From assembly GCF_000423365.1 (NCBI RefSeq), contig NZ_AUHV01000003.1, forward strand, positions 744,001 through 808,000: a stretch of 64,000 nucleotides of DNA, in the 5' to 3' direction. The notes under the pieces were generated by a model that ran no database searches, was not told where the DNA came from, and saw only the letters and a list, made by a program, of their open reading frames with translations. Shown one piece after another: positions 24,574 through 33,096 of this stretch. Made by a program: the position numbers and the translations under genes. Positions within the stretch are counted from its first letter, which is position 1; each line of letters opens with the position of its first letter. The DNA is from Maritalea myrionectae DSM 19524 (lineage in GTDB: Bacteria > Pseudomonadota > Alphaproteobacteria > Rhizobiales > Devosiaceae).

Positions 24574-26712
24574 ATGAGCGACAGCCAAACCACCGAAACA
24601 ACTGAGCAACCAGTACGAACAAGCGGTTTTCCTTCGATCGGCCGCATGATCGAGCTGGTACGTCAGGGTGACTTTGCCCTCGCCATTGGTGTGATCTCCA
24701 TCCTTGTGGTGCTGATCATGCCTATGCCAGCCATCATGCTCGATATGCTGCTGGCCGTGTCCATCGTGTTCTCTGTTTTGATCATGATGACCACTTTGTT
24801 TATCCGCACACCGCTCGAATTTTCCGCCTTTCCCACCGTATTGCTGATCGCGGCCATGATGCGGCTGGCGCTCAATCTGGCGTCCACCCGCCTGATCCTG
24901 GCCAATGGCCATTTGGGCACCGACGCCGCGGGCAATGTGATTGAGGCCTTCGGCAACTTCGTGATGCAGGGCAACTTCGTCATCGGGATTATCGTTTTTG
25001 CCATCCTGATCATTGTGAACTTCATCGTGATCACCAAAGGTTCTGGCCGGATCGCGGAAGTAGCTGCCCGCTTCACCTTGGACGCAATGCCCGGCAAGCA
25101 AATGGCGATTGACGCCGACCTGTCTGCTGGCCTGATTGACGAAAACCAAGCCCGCACCCGCCGGAAAAATCTTGAAGATGAAAGCTCTTTCTTCGGCGCC
25201 ATGGACGGTGCCTCGAAATTCGTGCGTGGCGATGCCATCGCAGGGCTTTTGATCACCTTCATCAATATCGTTGCCGGGATCATTATTGGTGTCGGCCAAC
25301 AACAATTGTCGCTCAACGAAGCGGCCAACAACTATACATTGCTGACCGTGGGCGATGGACTGGTTTCGCAAATTCCGGCCCTGATCGTTTCCACCGCCGC
25401 AGGCTTGCTGGTCTCCAAGGCCGGTGTGACCGGCAGCGCCAACCAAGCTTTGGGCGAACAGTTCTCCGGCTATCCCCGCGCATTGGGCATGACCGCCGGT
25501 GTGATGGCACTTATGGCCATTTTGCCCGGTATGCCCGCCATTCCCTTTTTGGCCCTGGCTGGCGGCATGGGCTATCTCGCCTATCGATCACGCGGCAAGA
25601 TTGATAAGAAAGCCGCCGACGAGTTGGCTGAACAAACTGCCAAAGACGTGGAAGCCGATCCAAAATCCAAAGAGCCGCCGATCACTGACGCGTTGAAAAT
25701 GGACGAGCTGAAGCTTGAGCTGGGCTATGGCCTGTTGTCCATGGTCAAGGAAGATGAGACCGGCACCGACCGCTTGACCGAACAGATCAAAGCGCTGCGC
25801 CGCCAACTGGCCACAGATATGGGCATTTTGATGCCCTCAGTGCGCATTCTCGACAATATGCAATTGCAGCCGAACCAATATGTGGTGCGCATCAAGGAAG
25901 TGGATTCCGGCGGCGGCGAGGTTTACCCCTCGCAATATATGGTGATGGACCCGATGGGCAATCAAATCGACATGCCCGGCACCCACACCATTGAGCCCAC
26001 ATTCGGACTGCCCGCCACCTGGATCGACAGTGGCCTGCGCGATGAGGCGGAGATCAAAGGCTATACCATTGTGGACCCTGCCTCGGTCATCTCCACCCAT
26101 TTGACCGAAATTTTGAAGTCCAATGTCTCAGACCTTCTGTCCTACGCAAATGTGCAGGAACTGTTGAACAATCTTCCGTCCGAACAGCAAAAGCTGGTCG
26201 ACGATATTGTGCCAAACCTGATTTCCGTTTCCGGCATTCAACGCGTGCTGCAAATCTTGCTGGGCGAGCGTATTTCCATTCGCGATCTGCCCACCATCCT
26301 TGAAGGTGTCGCCGAAGTTGCGGGCAGCGCAGCAACGGCCAAACAAATGGCCGAACATGTCCGCACCCGCCTATCCCGCCAATTGTGTGCCGCCAATTCT
26401 GGCCCTGATGGCAATTTGCCCATCATCACCCTGTCCCATGATTGGGAAAGCGATTTCGCTGACGCCATGGTGGGCGAAGGCAGCGAACGGCATCTGGCCA
26501 TGGCGCCGTCGCGCCTGCATGAATTTATCCAAGCCGTGCAACAGGCCTTTGAAGAAGCCGCGCAAGTGGGCGAGCTGCCCGTGTTGATCACCTCACCCTC
26601 TATCCGCCCGCATGTGCGCTCCATTATCGAGCGCTTCCGGCCACAAACTGTGGTGATGAGCCAGAACGAAGTGCACCCGCGCGCCAAGCTAAAAACGATC
26701 GGCAGCATTTAG
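24574..26712 (+). CDS. flhA: flagellar export gate protein FlhA
   Basis: Large membrane subunit of the flagellar type III export gate, 712 residues. The N-terminal ~350 residues carry about eight membrane segments and the conserved FHIPEP-type loop (LRLALNLASTRLIL, GKQMAIDADLSAGLIDE). The C-terminal ~340 residues are the cytoplasmic ring that docks substrates and chaperones (LEEVAEVA-like ILEGVAEVAGS). It follows flbD by 19 bases, so it probably belongs to the fliF transcript. In Caulobacter the operon ends at flbD; here flhA is added. Confidence 0.97.
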   Translation: MSDSQTTETTEQPVRTSGFPSIGRMIELVRQGDFALAIGVISILVVLIMPMPAIMLDMLLAVSIVFSVLIMMTTLFIRTPLEFSAFPTVLLIAAMMRLALNLASTRLILANGHLGTDAAGNVIEAFGNFVMQGNFVIGIIVFAILIIVNFIVITKGSGRIAEVAARFTLDAMPGKQMAIDADLSAGLIDENQARTRRKNLEDESSFFGAMDGASKFVRGDAIAGLLITFINIVAGIIIGVGQQQLSLNEAANNYTLLTVGDGLVSQIPALIVSTAAGLLVSKAGVTGSANQALGEQFSGYPRALGMTAGVMALMAILPGMPAIPFLALAGGMGYLAYRSRGKIDKKAADELAEQTAKDVEADPKSKEPPITDALKMDELKLELGYGLLSMVKEDETGTDRLTEQIKALRRQLATDMGILMPSVRILDNMQLQPNQYVVRIKEVDSGGGEVYPSQYMVMDPMGNQIDMPGTHTIEPTFGLPATWIDSGLRDEAEIKGYTIVDPASVISTHLTEILKSNVSDLLSYANVQELLNNLPSEQQKLVDDIVPNLISVSGIQRVLQILLGERISIRDLPTILEGVAEVAGSAATAKQMAEHVRTRLSRQLCAANSGPDGNLPIITLSHDWESDFADAMVGEGSERHLAMAPSRLHEFIQAVQQAFEEAAQVGELPVLITSPSIRPHVRSIIERFRPQTVVMSQNEVHPRAKLKTIGSI

Positions 26713-26721
26713 GAGCGTCAC

Positions 26722-27084
26722 ATGATTAAGGGCACCTGCCATTGCGGCCAAATCTCTTATGAATTTAACGACACGCCGCCCTATGCCAATCGCTGCAACT
26801 GCTCGATCTGCCGGCGCCTCGGCACTTTGTGGATCTATTCAGATGCCAGCAACATCAAGCTTGAAGGGCTGGATGACAGCACCAGCATCTCCTATTCCCA
26901 TGGGGATAGGGAGCTGGACTTCCGCACCTGCAACAGATGCGGCACGACCATATTGTGGCAGCAACTGGCCACCCCAGGCGAAGGCCGCATGGCCGTCAAT
27001 CTGAATATGGCCGATCTCGACGTGATCAACAGCATCCGCATCCGCCATTTTGACGGCGCGGATACATGGACGCATTTGGATTAG
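26722..27084 (+). CDS. GFA-family (CENP-V/glutathione-dependent formaldehyde-activating-like) protein
   Basis: Small zinc-binding protein of 120 residues with the GFA fold. The zinc ligands are in the three cysteine clusters GTCHCGQIS (residues 4-12), RCNCSICRRLG (24-34) and CNRCGTTIL (~70-78). The family includes proteins annotated as formaldehyde-activating, but most members have unknown substrates. It begins nine bases after flhA with GGAG upstream and could be read through from the flagellar operon, although the function looks unrelated. Confidence 0.9.
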   Translation: MIKGTCHCGQISYEFNDTPPYANRCNCSICRRLGTLWIYSDASNIKLEGLDDSTSISYSHGDRELDFRTCNRCGTTILWQQLATPGEGRMAVNLNMADLDVINSIRIRHFDGADTWTHLD

Positions 27085-27111
27085 GAGTCGAAAAACGATC
27101 AGCTAGCTGAT

Positions 27112-27528
27112 CTAGATCGTGCAGTTGAGCCTGTTCGCTTCCGCTGACAAACGTTCGAGATGATATTGATAACTGTATCTGGCAGATTCAGCTTTTGAAA
27201 TGCGATGCAATAGATCTCGCTTTGCTGCTTCTAGTTTGGACTTTTTGATTTCCTTCGCCATGATATCAACCTGAATCTTTTCGGCAGAAATGCCCGCGGC
27301 TGCTGCGCTTGCCCCTCTGCTGGCCACAGTGGAGGCCATCAGCACGGCTTGCTGCTTTTGCAAGTCGAAAATCTCTTCATTTAATTCAGATAATTGATTT
27401 TCCACATTACTTTTTTGTGTGTAGAAGTCAGCAATTTTTTGACTAACTCCACGAATAAGCTTTTGATTTTCTCTAATCCCGTAGGACAAATCTCGACATT
27501 TTTTTGGATCTGTTTCAGTATTTGACAT
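27112..27528 (-). CDS. hypothetical coiled-coil protein
   Basis: Frame of 138 codons from ATG 27528 (RBS GAGGAT; an ATG 12 bases further up lacks one). The sequence is mostly helical heptads (QKIADFYTQKSNVENQLSELN, EEIFDLQKQQAVLMAS) with a central Ala/Gly-rich, possibly membrane-inserting stretch (STVASRGASAAAAGIS) followed by a second helix pair. No signal peptide. I do not recognise a family. Convergent with the GFA gene and divergent from the next secreted-protein gene. Confidence 0.6.
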   Translation of the reverse strand: MSNTETDPKKCRDLSYGIRENQKLIRGVSQKIADFYTQKSNVENQLSELNEEIFDLQKQQAVLMASTVASRGASAAAAGISAEKIQVDIMAKEIKKSKLEAAKRDLLHRISKAESARYSYQYHLERLSAEANRLNCTI

Positions 27529-27594
27529 AAGTATCCTCAATTATTGGTGAGGACATGATTGTAATTTACCCCGAGACACCGGAGATAAGTTTCC

Positions 27595-28341
27595 GTGCGA
27601 AAAATACTAAATCAATGTTTTTTAAATGCTTTCTTGATTGTCATCTCAATGATTATGCCAACATCCCTGGCATTTGCCCTAGACTGGTCCTTTAAGGTTC
27701 ATCCACATCCGCTCTTCGACGAACTGACCCAAGATGAACATGATGCGATCTTTGCGGCCATACGGGATGAAAGTGAGCGCGAATGCGCCAAGGCGCAGCG
27801 CCTGCAATTTCAAATATACCTGAAGCGCTATCCTTCATTTGCAGACACAGGCACTAGCGAAAGCCGGAAAAAGGCCTGGCTGCACCATGTTCTGGGAACG
27901 CCATTGGATGTGGAACGCACCTGCATACTGTTCGCCGAAGTCTCAAAGCTTATAGAGCTCACAAAAAATGCAGAAGAGACTGACTTCTTCTTCTGTGGCA
28001 AATTTTCCCGTCCCCCTGAATCCGCCAAAGAAGAAGAGATCGCCACCCTAATCCGCGAAATTTTCGGCTATATCCAGACGGATGAACCGGGCCGCGCCAA
28101 CAAATTTCTCAGCTACAACGCCATCGGCCCCATCATCGAATTGCACCCGGATATCGAATATTATTATCGCGCACGCTTTACCCCGCCCGACTATATCGAC
28201 AAGAAAAAAGTCATGCGCCAAACCGTGCACCCCAACCACAGCTTTTCTCCTGCCCGCAAGACGGAGCTGAATCAGGCGATTGAGGCGGGTGATGTGCAGC
28301 GGGTGATAGACACAATGGGCGATTGCTTTCGGTCCAAATAG
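27595..28341 (+). CDS. hypothetical exported protein
   Basis: Frame of 248 codons starting at GTG 27595 with GGAG ten bases upstream. Residues 1-28 are a signal peptide (basic start, hydrophobic core FLIVISMIMPTSLAFA, cleavage after AFA). The mature part has regularly spaced cysteines (CAKAQRL, CILFAEV, FFCGKF, DCFRSK), which may form disulfides in the periplasm. I recognise no family. It stands alone; its 3' end lies 30 bases from the convergent MFS gene. Confidence 0.6.
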   Translation: MRKILNQCFLNAFLIVISMIMPTSLAFALDWSFKVHPHPLFDELTQDEHDAIFAAIRDESERECAKAQRLQFQIYLKRYPSFADTGTSESRKKAWLHHVLGTPLDVERTCILFAEVSKLIELTKNAEETDFFFCGKFSRPPESAKEEEIATLIREIFGYIQTDEPGRANKFLSYNAIGPIIELHPDIEYYYRARFTPPDYIDKKKVMRQTVHPNHSFSPARKTELNQAIEAGDVQRVIDTMGDCFRSK

Positions 28342-28371
28342 GACTTCTGCCCATTGCGACGAAGGTGAGGA

Positions 28372-29589
28372 CTAGCTGGTCAAAGGCGGTGCTGTGTGCC
28401 TGATCATTAAAGCCCGACCCGCCCCGCAAAGGGCAAAGACCAACAATAGGGCAGCAATCACCCCATAAAGACCGTTAAAGCCATAGCGGGTGATCAAAGC
28501 CATGCTGACGAAGGGCGAAATGATCTGCCCCAGAAACACCGACATGGTGAGCAGGCCGCCAGCGCGGCCGCGATGTTGCGCCGGGGTGACTTTTAAGGCG
28601 ATGGCGACAAAATTTGGCATGACTGATGCAAAGCCCCAGCCCACCAGAATGGCGCCGATCAGGGCCAGCCAGAAATTGGCGGCCACCATCAACACCAGAA
28701 AACCTGCGGCCATAATGCCATAGCCGAGGCCAAGCGTGCCCGCTGCGCCAATGCGTTTGTGCAGGCGGGCATAAAGCAGCGCCGCTATGCCGCCGGAAAT
28801 GGTGAGCGCGCCGAGCACATTGCCGGTGGCCAGTGCCGGGTCCAGCCCCATGCTTTTCAGAAAGAAGGGCAATTGGGTGGGCATCACAAAAAAGATCAGG
28901 CTGGTCAGCATTTGCAACAGGATCATGCCAAGCAAGACCAATGGCCAGCCCAGTTGTGGCGCAGGTCGGGCATTAGCACCGGTAGCCCGTTGCGCGGCGC
29001 TCAAGCGTGGTGGATCGACGATCACCCGCCACATCAGCGGCAAAAACAGCGCGGCCAGCCCATAGAGCAAAAAGGCAAATTCCGGCGCGATGGCCGCCAA
29101 CAGCCCGGCCAGAAAGATCGCGACAAAACCGCCAAAATTGCGGGCGGAAATTTGCAGCCCCATCAATTGCTGGCGCTGGTCGCCTTCAAAATAGTCGCCA
29201 ATCAAGGCGGTCTGGGCCGTCATGATCAGCGCTACGGCCACGCCCATCACCAAGCGGGATGCAAAGATACTGTTCAAATCCTGCAGGATCACGCCCGCCA
29301 AACCGCTGAGCACAAATAGTATAACGCCGGACAATAATAGCATCCGTCGCCCGACTCGATCGGCCAATATGCCGATAAACGGCGCAAACAGCACCACGCT
29401 GATGGAGGGTGCAGGCACCAATAACCGCGTCAGCAGTTCCACCTGCGGATGGTCGGCAAAGCGCAGTTCCAACCCGGCCAGCGCCGGGCTGATGGTGGCA
29501 TTGGCCATGGTGGTGAGCGTGGCGGCCAACAACAGAGCGATGCCGCGCGGGTCGCGTAAAACGGAGGGGAAAGACAGAGAAAAAGGCAT
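28372..29589 (-). CDS. MFS transporter, probable drug or metabolite exporter
   Basis: Twelve-span inner-membrane transporter of 405 residues. The loop between segments 2 and 3 carries the MFS motif GILADRVGRRMLLL (residues ~75-88). GRAGGLLTMSVFLGQIISPF in the second half is typical of DHA1-type drug/proton antiporters. It is a single gene, with AGGAATAAG before ATG 29589. The substrate cannot be told from sequence. Confidence 0.88.
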   Translation of the reverse strand: MPFSLSFPSVLRDPRGIALLLAATLTTMANATISPALAGLELRFADHPQVELLTRLLVPAPSISVVLFAPFIGILADRVGRRMLLLSGVILFVLSGLAGVILQDLNSIFASRLVMGVAVALIMTAQTALIGDYFEGDQRQQLMGLQISARNFGGFVAIFLAGLLAAIAPEFAFLLYGLAALFLPLMWRVIVDPPRLSAAQRATGANARPAPQLGWPLVLLGMILLQMLTSLIFFVMPTQLPFFLKSMGLDPALATGNVLGALTISGGIAALLYARLHKRIGAAGTLGLGYGIMAAGFLVLMVAANFWLALIGAILVGWGFASVMPNFVAIALKVTPAQHRGRAGGLLTMSVFLGQIISPFVSMALITRYGFNGLYGVIAALLLVFALCGAGRALMIRHTAPPLTS

Positions 29590-29753
29590 AGCTTATTCCT
29601 TCAAAAAGTGAGCCATGCCCTTTCATCTACAACTTCAAGTCAAGTTGAGGTCAAGCGCTTTTCCATCACGCCACATCAACTTTTTTAAAAAAAGCTGTCA
29701 CACTTGGTCACCAATTGCTGTCTAACTCTTCATCAACACGCGAGGCGAACAAG

Positions 29754-30563
29754 ATGACGCAAGAGATTTCGACACATATTGAAAACGCACAGCAAGGCGA
29801 TGCGGCGGCATTGGATCATGTGGTGCGCCATTGCCAAGACCGCGTGCATCGGCTCGCCCTGCGCATGTTGGCAGATGAAGATCAGGCGCTTGATGCCACC
29901 CAAGAAATTCTTATTCGCATCATCACCAAACTGTCGACCTTTCGCGGCGACGCAAAATTTGACACCTGGGCCTATCGCATCGCCACCAATTATTTGCTGA
30001 CCGCACGAAAAGTGCGGGCCAATGACCCGGCGTTGACCTTCAATCAGTTTGCCAGCGATTTGACGCAAGATCTGGTGGACGATCAGAACGCCGCGCCAGA
30101 CGACCACACCATGATCAATGAGTTTCGCATCAAATGCACAATGGCCATGGGCCTATGCCTCGACCGAAACCATCGCGCCGCCTATGTGTTGGGCGACATT
30201 TTCGAGCTGGAGCACAAAGAGGCAGCCGAAGTTTTGGAAATCGAACCCGCCACCTTCCGCAAGCGATTGTCACGCGCCAGAGACAAAATCGTCGCCTTTA
30301 CCGCACAATCTTGCGGGCTGGCCAATCCCAAAGCGCCCTGCCGCTGCAACAAGAAACTGCCGCATGCCTTGGCCACAGGCTGCGTTGCGCACAAACCCAA
30401 CCCGATCTTTGCCGACGCGCCCAGTTACGCAGAGGCCAAAGAATATGCCCAGACCACTGTGGACGCACTTTTGGCCAGCAAATTACAAAATGCCACCGGA
30501 TCACTCAAATCACCAAAAGACTTTGCAGTTGAGATTTTGAGCCTGGTGGAACCGCAGCACTAA
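29754..30563 (+). CDS. ECF-like RNA polymerase sigma factor with cysteine-rich C-terminal tail
   Basis: Sigma70-family regulator of 269 residues. Region 2 is clear (ALRMLADEDQALDATQEILIRI, then GDAKFDTWAYRIATNYLL), and region 4 ends in LEIEPATFRKRLSRARDKI, the promoter-recognition helix. After it a tail of ~80 residues contains CGLANPKAPCRCNKKL, with spaced cysteines that could bind metal or sense redox. ATG 29754 follows GAGGCGAAC; a TTG 39 bases further up is less likely. No anti-sigma gene is adjacent. The next gene, 33 bases on, encodes a SnoaL-like secreted protein that may be cotranscribed. Confidence 0.87.
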   Translation: MTQEISTHIENAQQGDAAALDHVVRHCQDRVHRLALRMLADEDQALDATQEILIRIITKLSTFRGDAKFDTWAYRIATNYLLTARKVRANDPALTFNQFASDLTQDLVDDQNAAPDDHTMINEFRIKCTMAMGLCLDRNHRAAYVLGDIFELEHKEAAEVLEIEPATFRKRLSRARDKIVAFTAQSCGLANPKAPCRCNKKLPHALATGCVAHKPNPIFADAPSYAEAKEYAQTTVDALLASKLQNATGSLKSPKDFAVEILSLVEPQH

Positions 30564-30596
30564 CCCACAACCAACTCAACCAAATCGGAGAATTTG

Positions 30597-31070
30597 ATGA
30601 ACCGTGTTTTCACCCGGGTGGCTTCGCTCGCCCTAATTTTGACCTCAACCCTTAATGCAAATGCAGGAGAACCAACCATGACAAACGCACAAAAAGCTGC
30701 CCTCACCGCCGTTGAACACATGACCAGCGCCTTTCAAAATGGCGACATTGACGGGGTGATGCAATCCTATGAGCCAAACGCCGCCGTGGTGTTTGAACCA
30801 GGCAAGCCGATCAATGATGCCGCCCAATTGCGCGCCATGTTTGCGGCGATGGCGGAAATCAAGCCGCAATTCACCTATAGCGGCCACGATGTGCATGTGG
30901 CGGGCGACATTGCCCTGCACATCGCCCCCTGGGATATGACCGGCACAGGCCCCGACGGGCAGGAAATCAAGGAAACCGGCCTGAGCGTATCTGTTTTGCG
31001 CAAGCAAGCAGATGGCACATGGAAATTGGTGATTGATGACCCCAATGGCAGCCATCTGATGGCCGACTAG
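30597..31070 (+). CDS. exported SnoaL-like/DUF4440 (NTF2 fold) protein
   Basis: Protein of 157 residues with a signal peptide (residues 1-24, ending NANAG) and an NTF2-like domain: VEHMTSAFQNGDIDGVMQSYEPNAAVVFEPG, then QLRAMFAAM and the final WKLVIDDPNGS. Such domains often bind small hydrophobic ligands or act as isomerases, but the substrate here is unknown. ATG 30597 is preceded by CGGAGAATTTG. It closely follows the sigma factor gene, suggesting a common transcript, and precedes a terminator. Confidence 0.8.
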   Translation: MNRVFTRVASLALILTSTLNANAGEPTMTNAQKAALTAVEHMTSAFQNGDIDGVMQSYEPNAAVVFEPGKPINDAAQLRAMFAAMAEIKPQFTYSGHDVHVAGDIALHIAPWDMTGTGPDGQEIKETGLSVSVLRKQADGTWKLVIDDPNGSHLMAD

Positions 31071-31077
31071 TAAAATG

Positions 31078-31101
31078 GCCCCGGCATCACTATGTCGGGG
31101 C
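31078..31101 (+). terminator. intrinsic terminator
   Basis: GCCCCGGCAT-CACT-ATGTCGGGGC forms a ten-pair stem with one G-T pair, followed by TTCTCTTT. It sits eight bases after the SnoaL-like gene and ten bases before the convergent membrane-protein gene, so it may serve both. Confidence 0.8.
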
Positions 31102-31111
31102 TTCTCTTTGC

Positions 31112-31507
31112 TCAGGACAGGCTTTGATGCACAAGGCCCAAAATCAGTCCATATAGACTGAACTGCACGAGGCTGGCGCTGGCTTCCACCCATGTCCACG
31201 AGGTGACAGAGGGGACGGCATATTTGGACGGCTCGACAAGGGCAATATAAAGCCCGAGAAAAGCGCCAAAGGTGAGAGACACAAGCAGCCCATCCAGAAG
31301 GCTTGGCTGGGCGCTATAAAGGCTTAGCGCCAAGGACATAATCACGCCCTGCACCACCATCACACTGATGCCAAGCGGCAAAATGGGATCAGCCCGCATA
31401 AAAGCGATTTTTCCATAATGCGCCTTGTTGATCGCAAAATGGGACAGGCCCTGCACGCCAAAGGTGACCACCACAAACGCCAGAACAGAGATTAAGTGTT
31501 TCAACAT
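31112..31507 (-). CDS. small four-span membrane protein
   Basis: Protein of 131 residues with four predicted membrane segments (LISVLAFVVVTFGVQGL, GISVMVVQGVIMSLALSLY, LLVSLTFGAFLGLYIAL, SLVQFSLYGLILGLVH). I cannot name the family with confidence. ATG 31507 has the RBS GGAGGAGAT. It lies 12 bases after the VOC gene in the same direction, forming a two-gene unit opposite an HxlR regulator. The unit is likely induced by whatever ligand that regulator senses. Confidence 0.7.
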   Translation of the reverse strand: MLKHLISVLAFVVVTFGVQGLSHFAINKAHYGKIAFMRADPILPLGISVMVVQGVIMSLALSLYSAQPSLLDGLLVSLTFGAFLGLYIALVEPSKYAVPSVTSWTWVEASASLVQFSLYGLILGLVHQSLS

Positions 31508-31519
31508 CTCGATCTCCTC

Positions 31520-31858
31520 CTATGCCCGCTGCCAGAGGGCGAGAACCGCCCCACCCGGATCGCGGATAAAACTGGCCGTACCCGCGGGGCCTTGCAGATT
31601 CTCCGCCAAAATGTCCGCGCCATATTTACCTGCGCGGCGCACGGCATCGGACAGCACTGGCACCTCCACATAAGGCACCCAGCCCTGAACGTCCGCCATC
31701 TCATCCGTGGTGCCGGCAAAGGGCAATTGCTCGCCCTGGCTCAACATACTGACCGGCCCCATATCCTTGGCCACCCACCCAAATAAATTTGCCAAAAAGG
31801 CTGTTGTTTCGGCCCTTTTGGGCCCGACATTATCAAACCATACAAATGGCACAAACAT
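31520..31858 (-). CDS. VOC (glyoxalase/bleomycin-resistance fold) protein
   Basis: About 112 residues with the paired beta-alpha-beta-beta-beta modules of the vicinal-oxygen-chelate superfamily (FVWFDNVGPKRAETTAFLANLFGW and the final GTASFIRDPGGAVLALWQR). Members bind a metal and detoxify or sequester small molecules; no substrate can be assigned. Start: two adjacent ATG codons at 31861 and 31858 follow GGAGG; I chose 31858 for better spacing. The upstream extension to 31921 runs through the operator and is not real. First gene of a unit with the membrane protein. Confidence 0.82.
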   Translation of the reverse strand: MFVPFVWFDNVGPKRAETTAFLANLFGWVAKDMGPVSMLSQGEQLPFAGTTDEMADVQGWVPYVEVPVLSDAVRRAGKYGADILAENLQGPAGTASFIRDPGGAVLALWQRA

Positions 31859-31873
31859 CATTTCCTCCAATTC

Positions 31874-31923
31874 ACTTGCAAAATGCAAGTTAAATCTATG
31901 AAGTTCACTTTTAATTTGCAAGA
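31874..31923. promoter_or_regulatory. two operator-like palindromes between VOC and HxlR genes
   Basis: ACTTGCA-AAA-TGCAAGT (31874-31890) is a perfect 7-bp palindrome. A second related 17-mer, ACTTTTAATTTGCAAGA (31907-31923), keeps the outer ACTT and the TGCAAG half. Their starts are 33 bases apart, about three helical turns, so two dimers could bind the same DNA face. The HxlR protein encoded just to the right is the likely binder. Confidence 0.65.
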
Positions 31924-31949
31924 GATTTTTTTCAGCCTATATTTGGGGA

Positions 31950-32396
31950 ATGAAAAACCACAACAAAACAGACTGGGCAGGTTGCCCGGTGCGCTATGCT
32001 GCGGGCATCTTCGGCGACAAATGGTGCTTCATTCTGCTGCGGGATATTTTGCTGCACGGCAAACGCTATTATGGCGAGTTCCTGACGTCTGAAGAAAAAA
32101 TCTCCACCAACATTCTGGCCAACCGCCTCGCCCATCTGGAACAAACGGGCATGTTAACCCGGCATGTCGACGCCCAGAAAAAAAGCAAGGTCTTTTACCT
32201 GCCCACGGCAAAGGCCCGCGCCCTCCTGCCTGCTTTTTTAAACATTATGGTCTGGTCGACCGAACATGACGCCCAGACCGAGGCACCGGACTCTTTTGCA
32301 AAGGCTATGCAGCAGGATCCCATCAAGACAGTTGAATATTATCAACGCCAGATTGATGCGGCCGATGCAAGATGTCACAGCACAAGCAACAGCTAA
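31950..32396 (+). CDS. HxlR-family transcriptional regulator
   Basis: Winged-helix regulator of 148 residues. The HxlR signature is complete: CPVRYAAGIFGDKWCFILLRDIL, then GKRYYGEFLTSEEKISTNILANRL and HLEQTGMLTRHVD. The family-typical cysteine at the start (Cys12, AGCPV) may sense redox or electrophiles. It is divergent from the VOC/membrane-protein pair, and two matching palindromes lie between them. It ends with a four-base overlap with the convergent sulfatase-modifying-factor-like gene. Confidence 0.93.
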   Translation: MKNHNKTDWAGCPVRYAAGIFGDKWCFILLRDILLHGKRYYGEFLTSEEKISTNILANRLAHLEQTGMLTRHVDAQKKSKVFYLPTAKARALLPAFLNIMVWSTEHDAQTEAPDSFAKAMQQDPIKTVEYYQRQIDAADARCHSTSNS

Positions 32397-33076
32397 CGCC
32401 GCGTCCGCGCCAACCGGAATCCAAGATCGTCTATGTCATATGTGGGATGGCTGCGCCGTCGATTGGTGGCCAGGCATCCGCGCTCCGGATCGTTCCAGCC
32501 GCCGCCACGAAAAATGCGATAGCTGCCATAGACTTCGGGGTCATACACGTCGAAACACCATTCCCAGACATTGCCCAGCATATCGCGCAAGCCAAAGGCG
32601 TTAGGCGCCTTCTGCCCCACCTCATGGGTTGTGCCACCCGAATTCCCCTTGAACCACGCGATCTCACCAATCTCGCCATAGAGCGGCGATGACTGCCCGC
32701 CCAACGCGGCAAACTGCCATTCTGCATCATGGGGCAAGCGGAACCCGTCTGCCAAAAGATCCTCGGTTACATGATCCTTGCTTTCGCCCATCTGATAAAC
32801 AGGGCGCAAATCGAAATGGGTTGATATCTGATTGCAGAACTGCACCGCATCATACCAGGACACATGCTCTACCGGGTGATTTGCCCCCGTAAAGCGCGCC
32901 GGATTATTTCCGGTGACCTGATGGTAAAGCGCTTGTGTGACGGGATATTTGGATAAACAGAACGGTTTCAACTCAACTTGCCATTTGGCCTGAATGCGAT
33001 CGTCGCGCAAATCGACGCGACCGCCTTCAAGCTCAACAAAGTCGGCTAAAACATCGTCCAAATCCAAATGGTCCAC
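32393..33076 (-). CDS. formylglycine-generating-enzyme-like (SUMF1/FGE domain) protein, probably non-catalytic
   Basis: FGE-sulfatase domain protein of 227 residues, starting at GTG 33076. Family parts are FCLSKYPVTQALYHQVTG, HPVEHVSWYDAVQFCNQIS, FRLPHDAEWQFAALGG, GLRDMLGNVWEWCFDVY and the final RIFRGGGWND...NRRRSHPT.. GFRLAR. Active FGE has two copper-binding cysteines after RGGSW. Here the first position is not Cys (GGGWNDPERGC) and only one Cys follows, so oxidase activity is doubtful. No sulfatase gene is nearby. It may act as a binding protein or in another maturation role. Confidence 0.85.
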   Translation of the reverse strand: MDHLDLDDVLADFVELEGGRVDLRDDRIQAKWQVELKPFCLSKYPVTQALYHQVTGNNPARFTGANHPVEHVSWYDAVQFCNQISTHFDLRPVYQMGESKDHVTEDLLADGFRLPHDAEWQFAALGGQSSPLYGEIGEIAWFKGNSGGTTHEVGQKAPNAFGLRDMLGNVWEWCFDVYDPEVYGSYRIFRGGGWNDPERGCLATNRRRSHPTYDIDDLGFRLARTRR

Positions 33077-33096
33077 AGTGCGCTTTTCCCTTCATT

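Noticed and set aside
24487-25446. Antisense frame of 319 codons within flhA
   Set aside because: Shadow of flhA: low-complexity His/Gln/Asp-rich translation typical of antisense reading of GC-rich genes.
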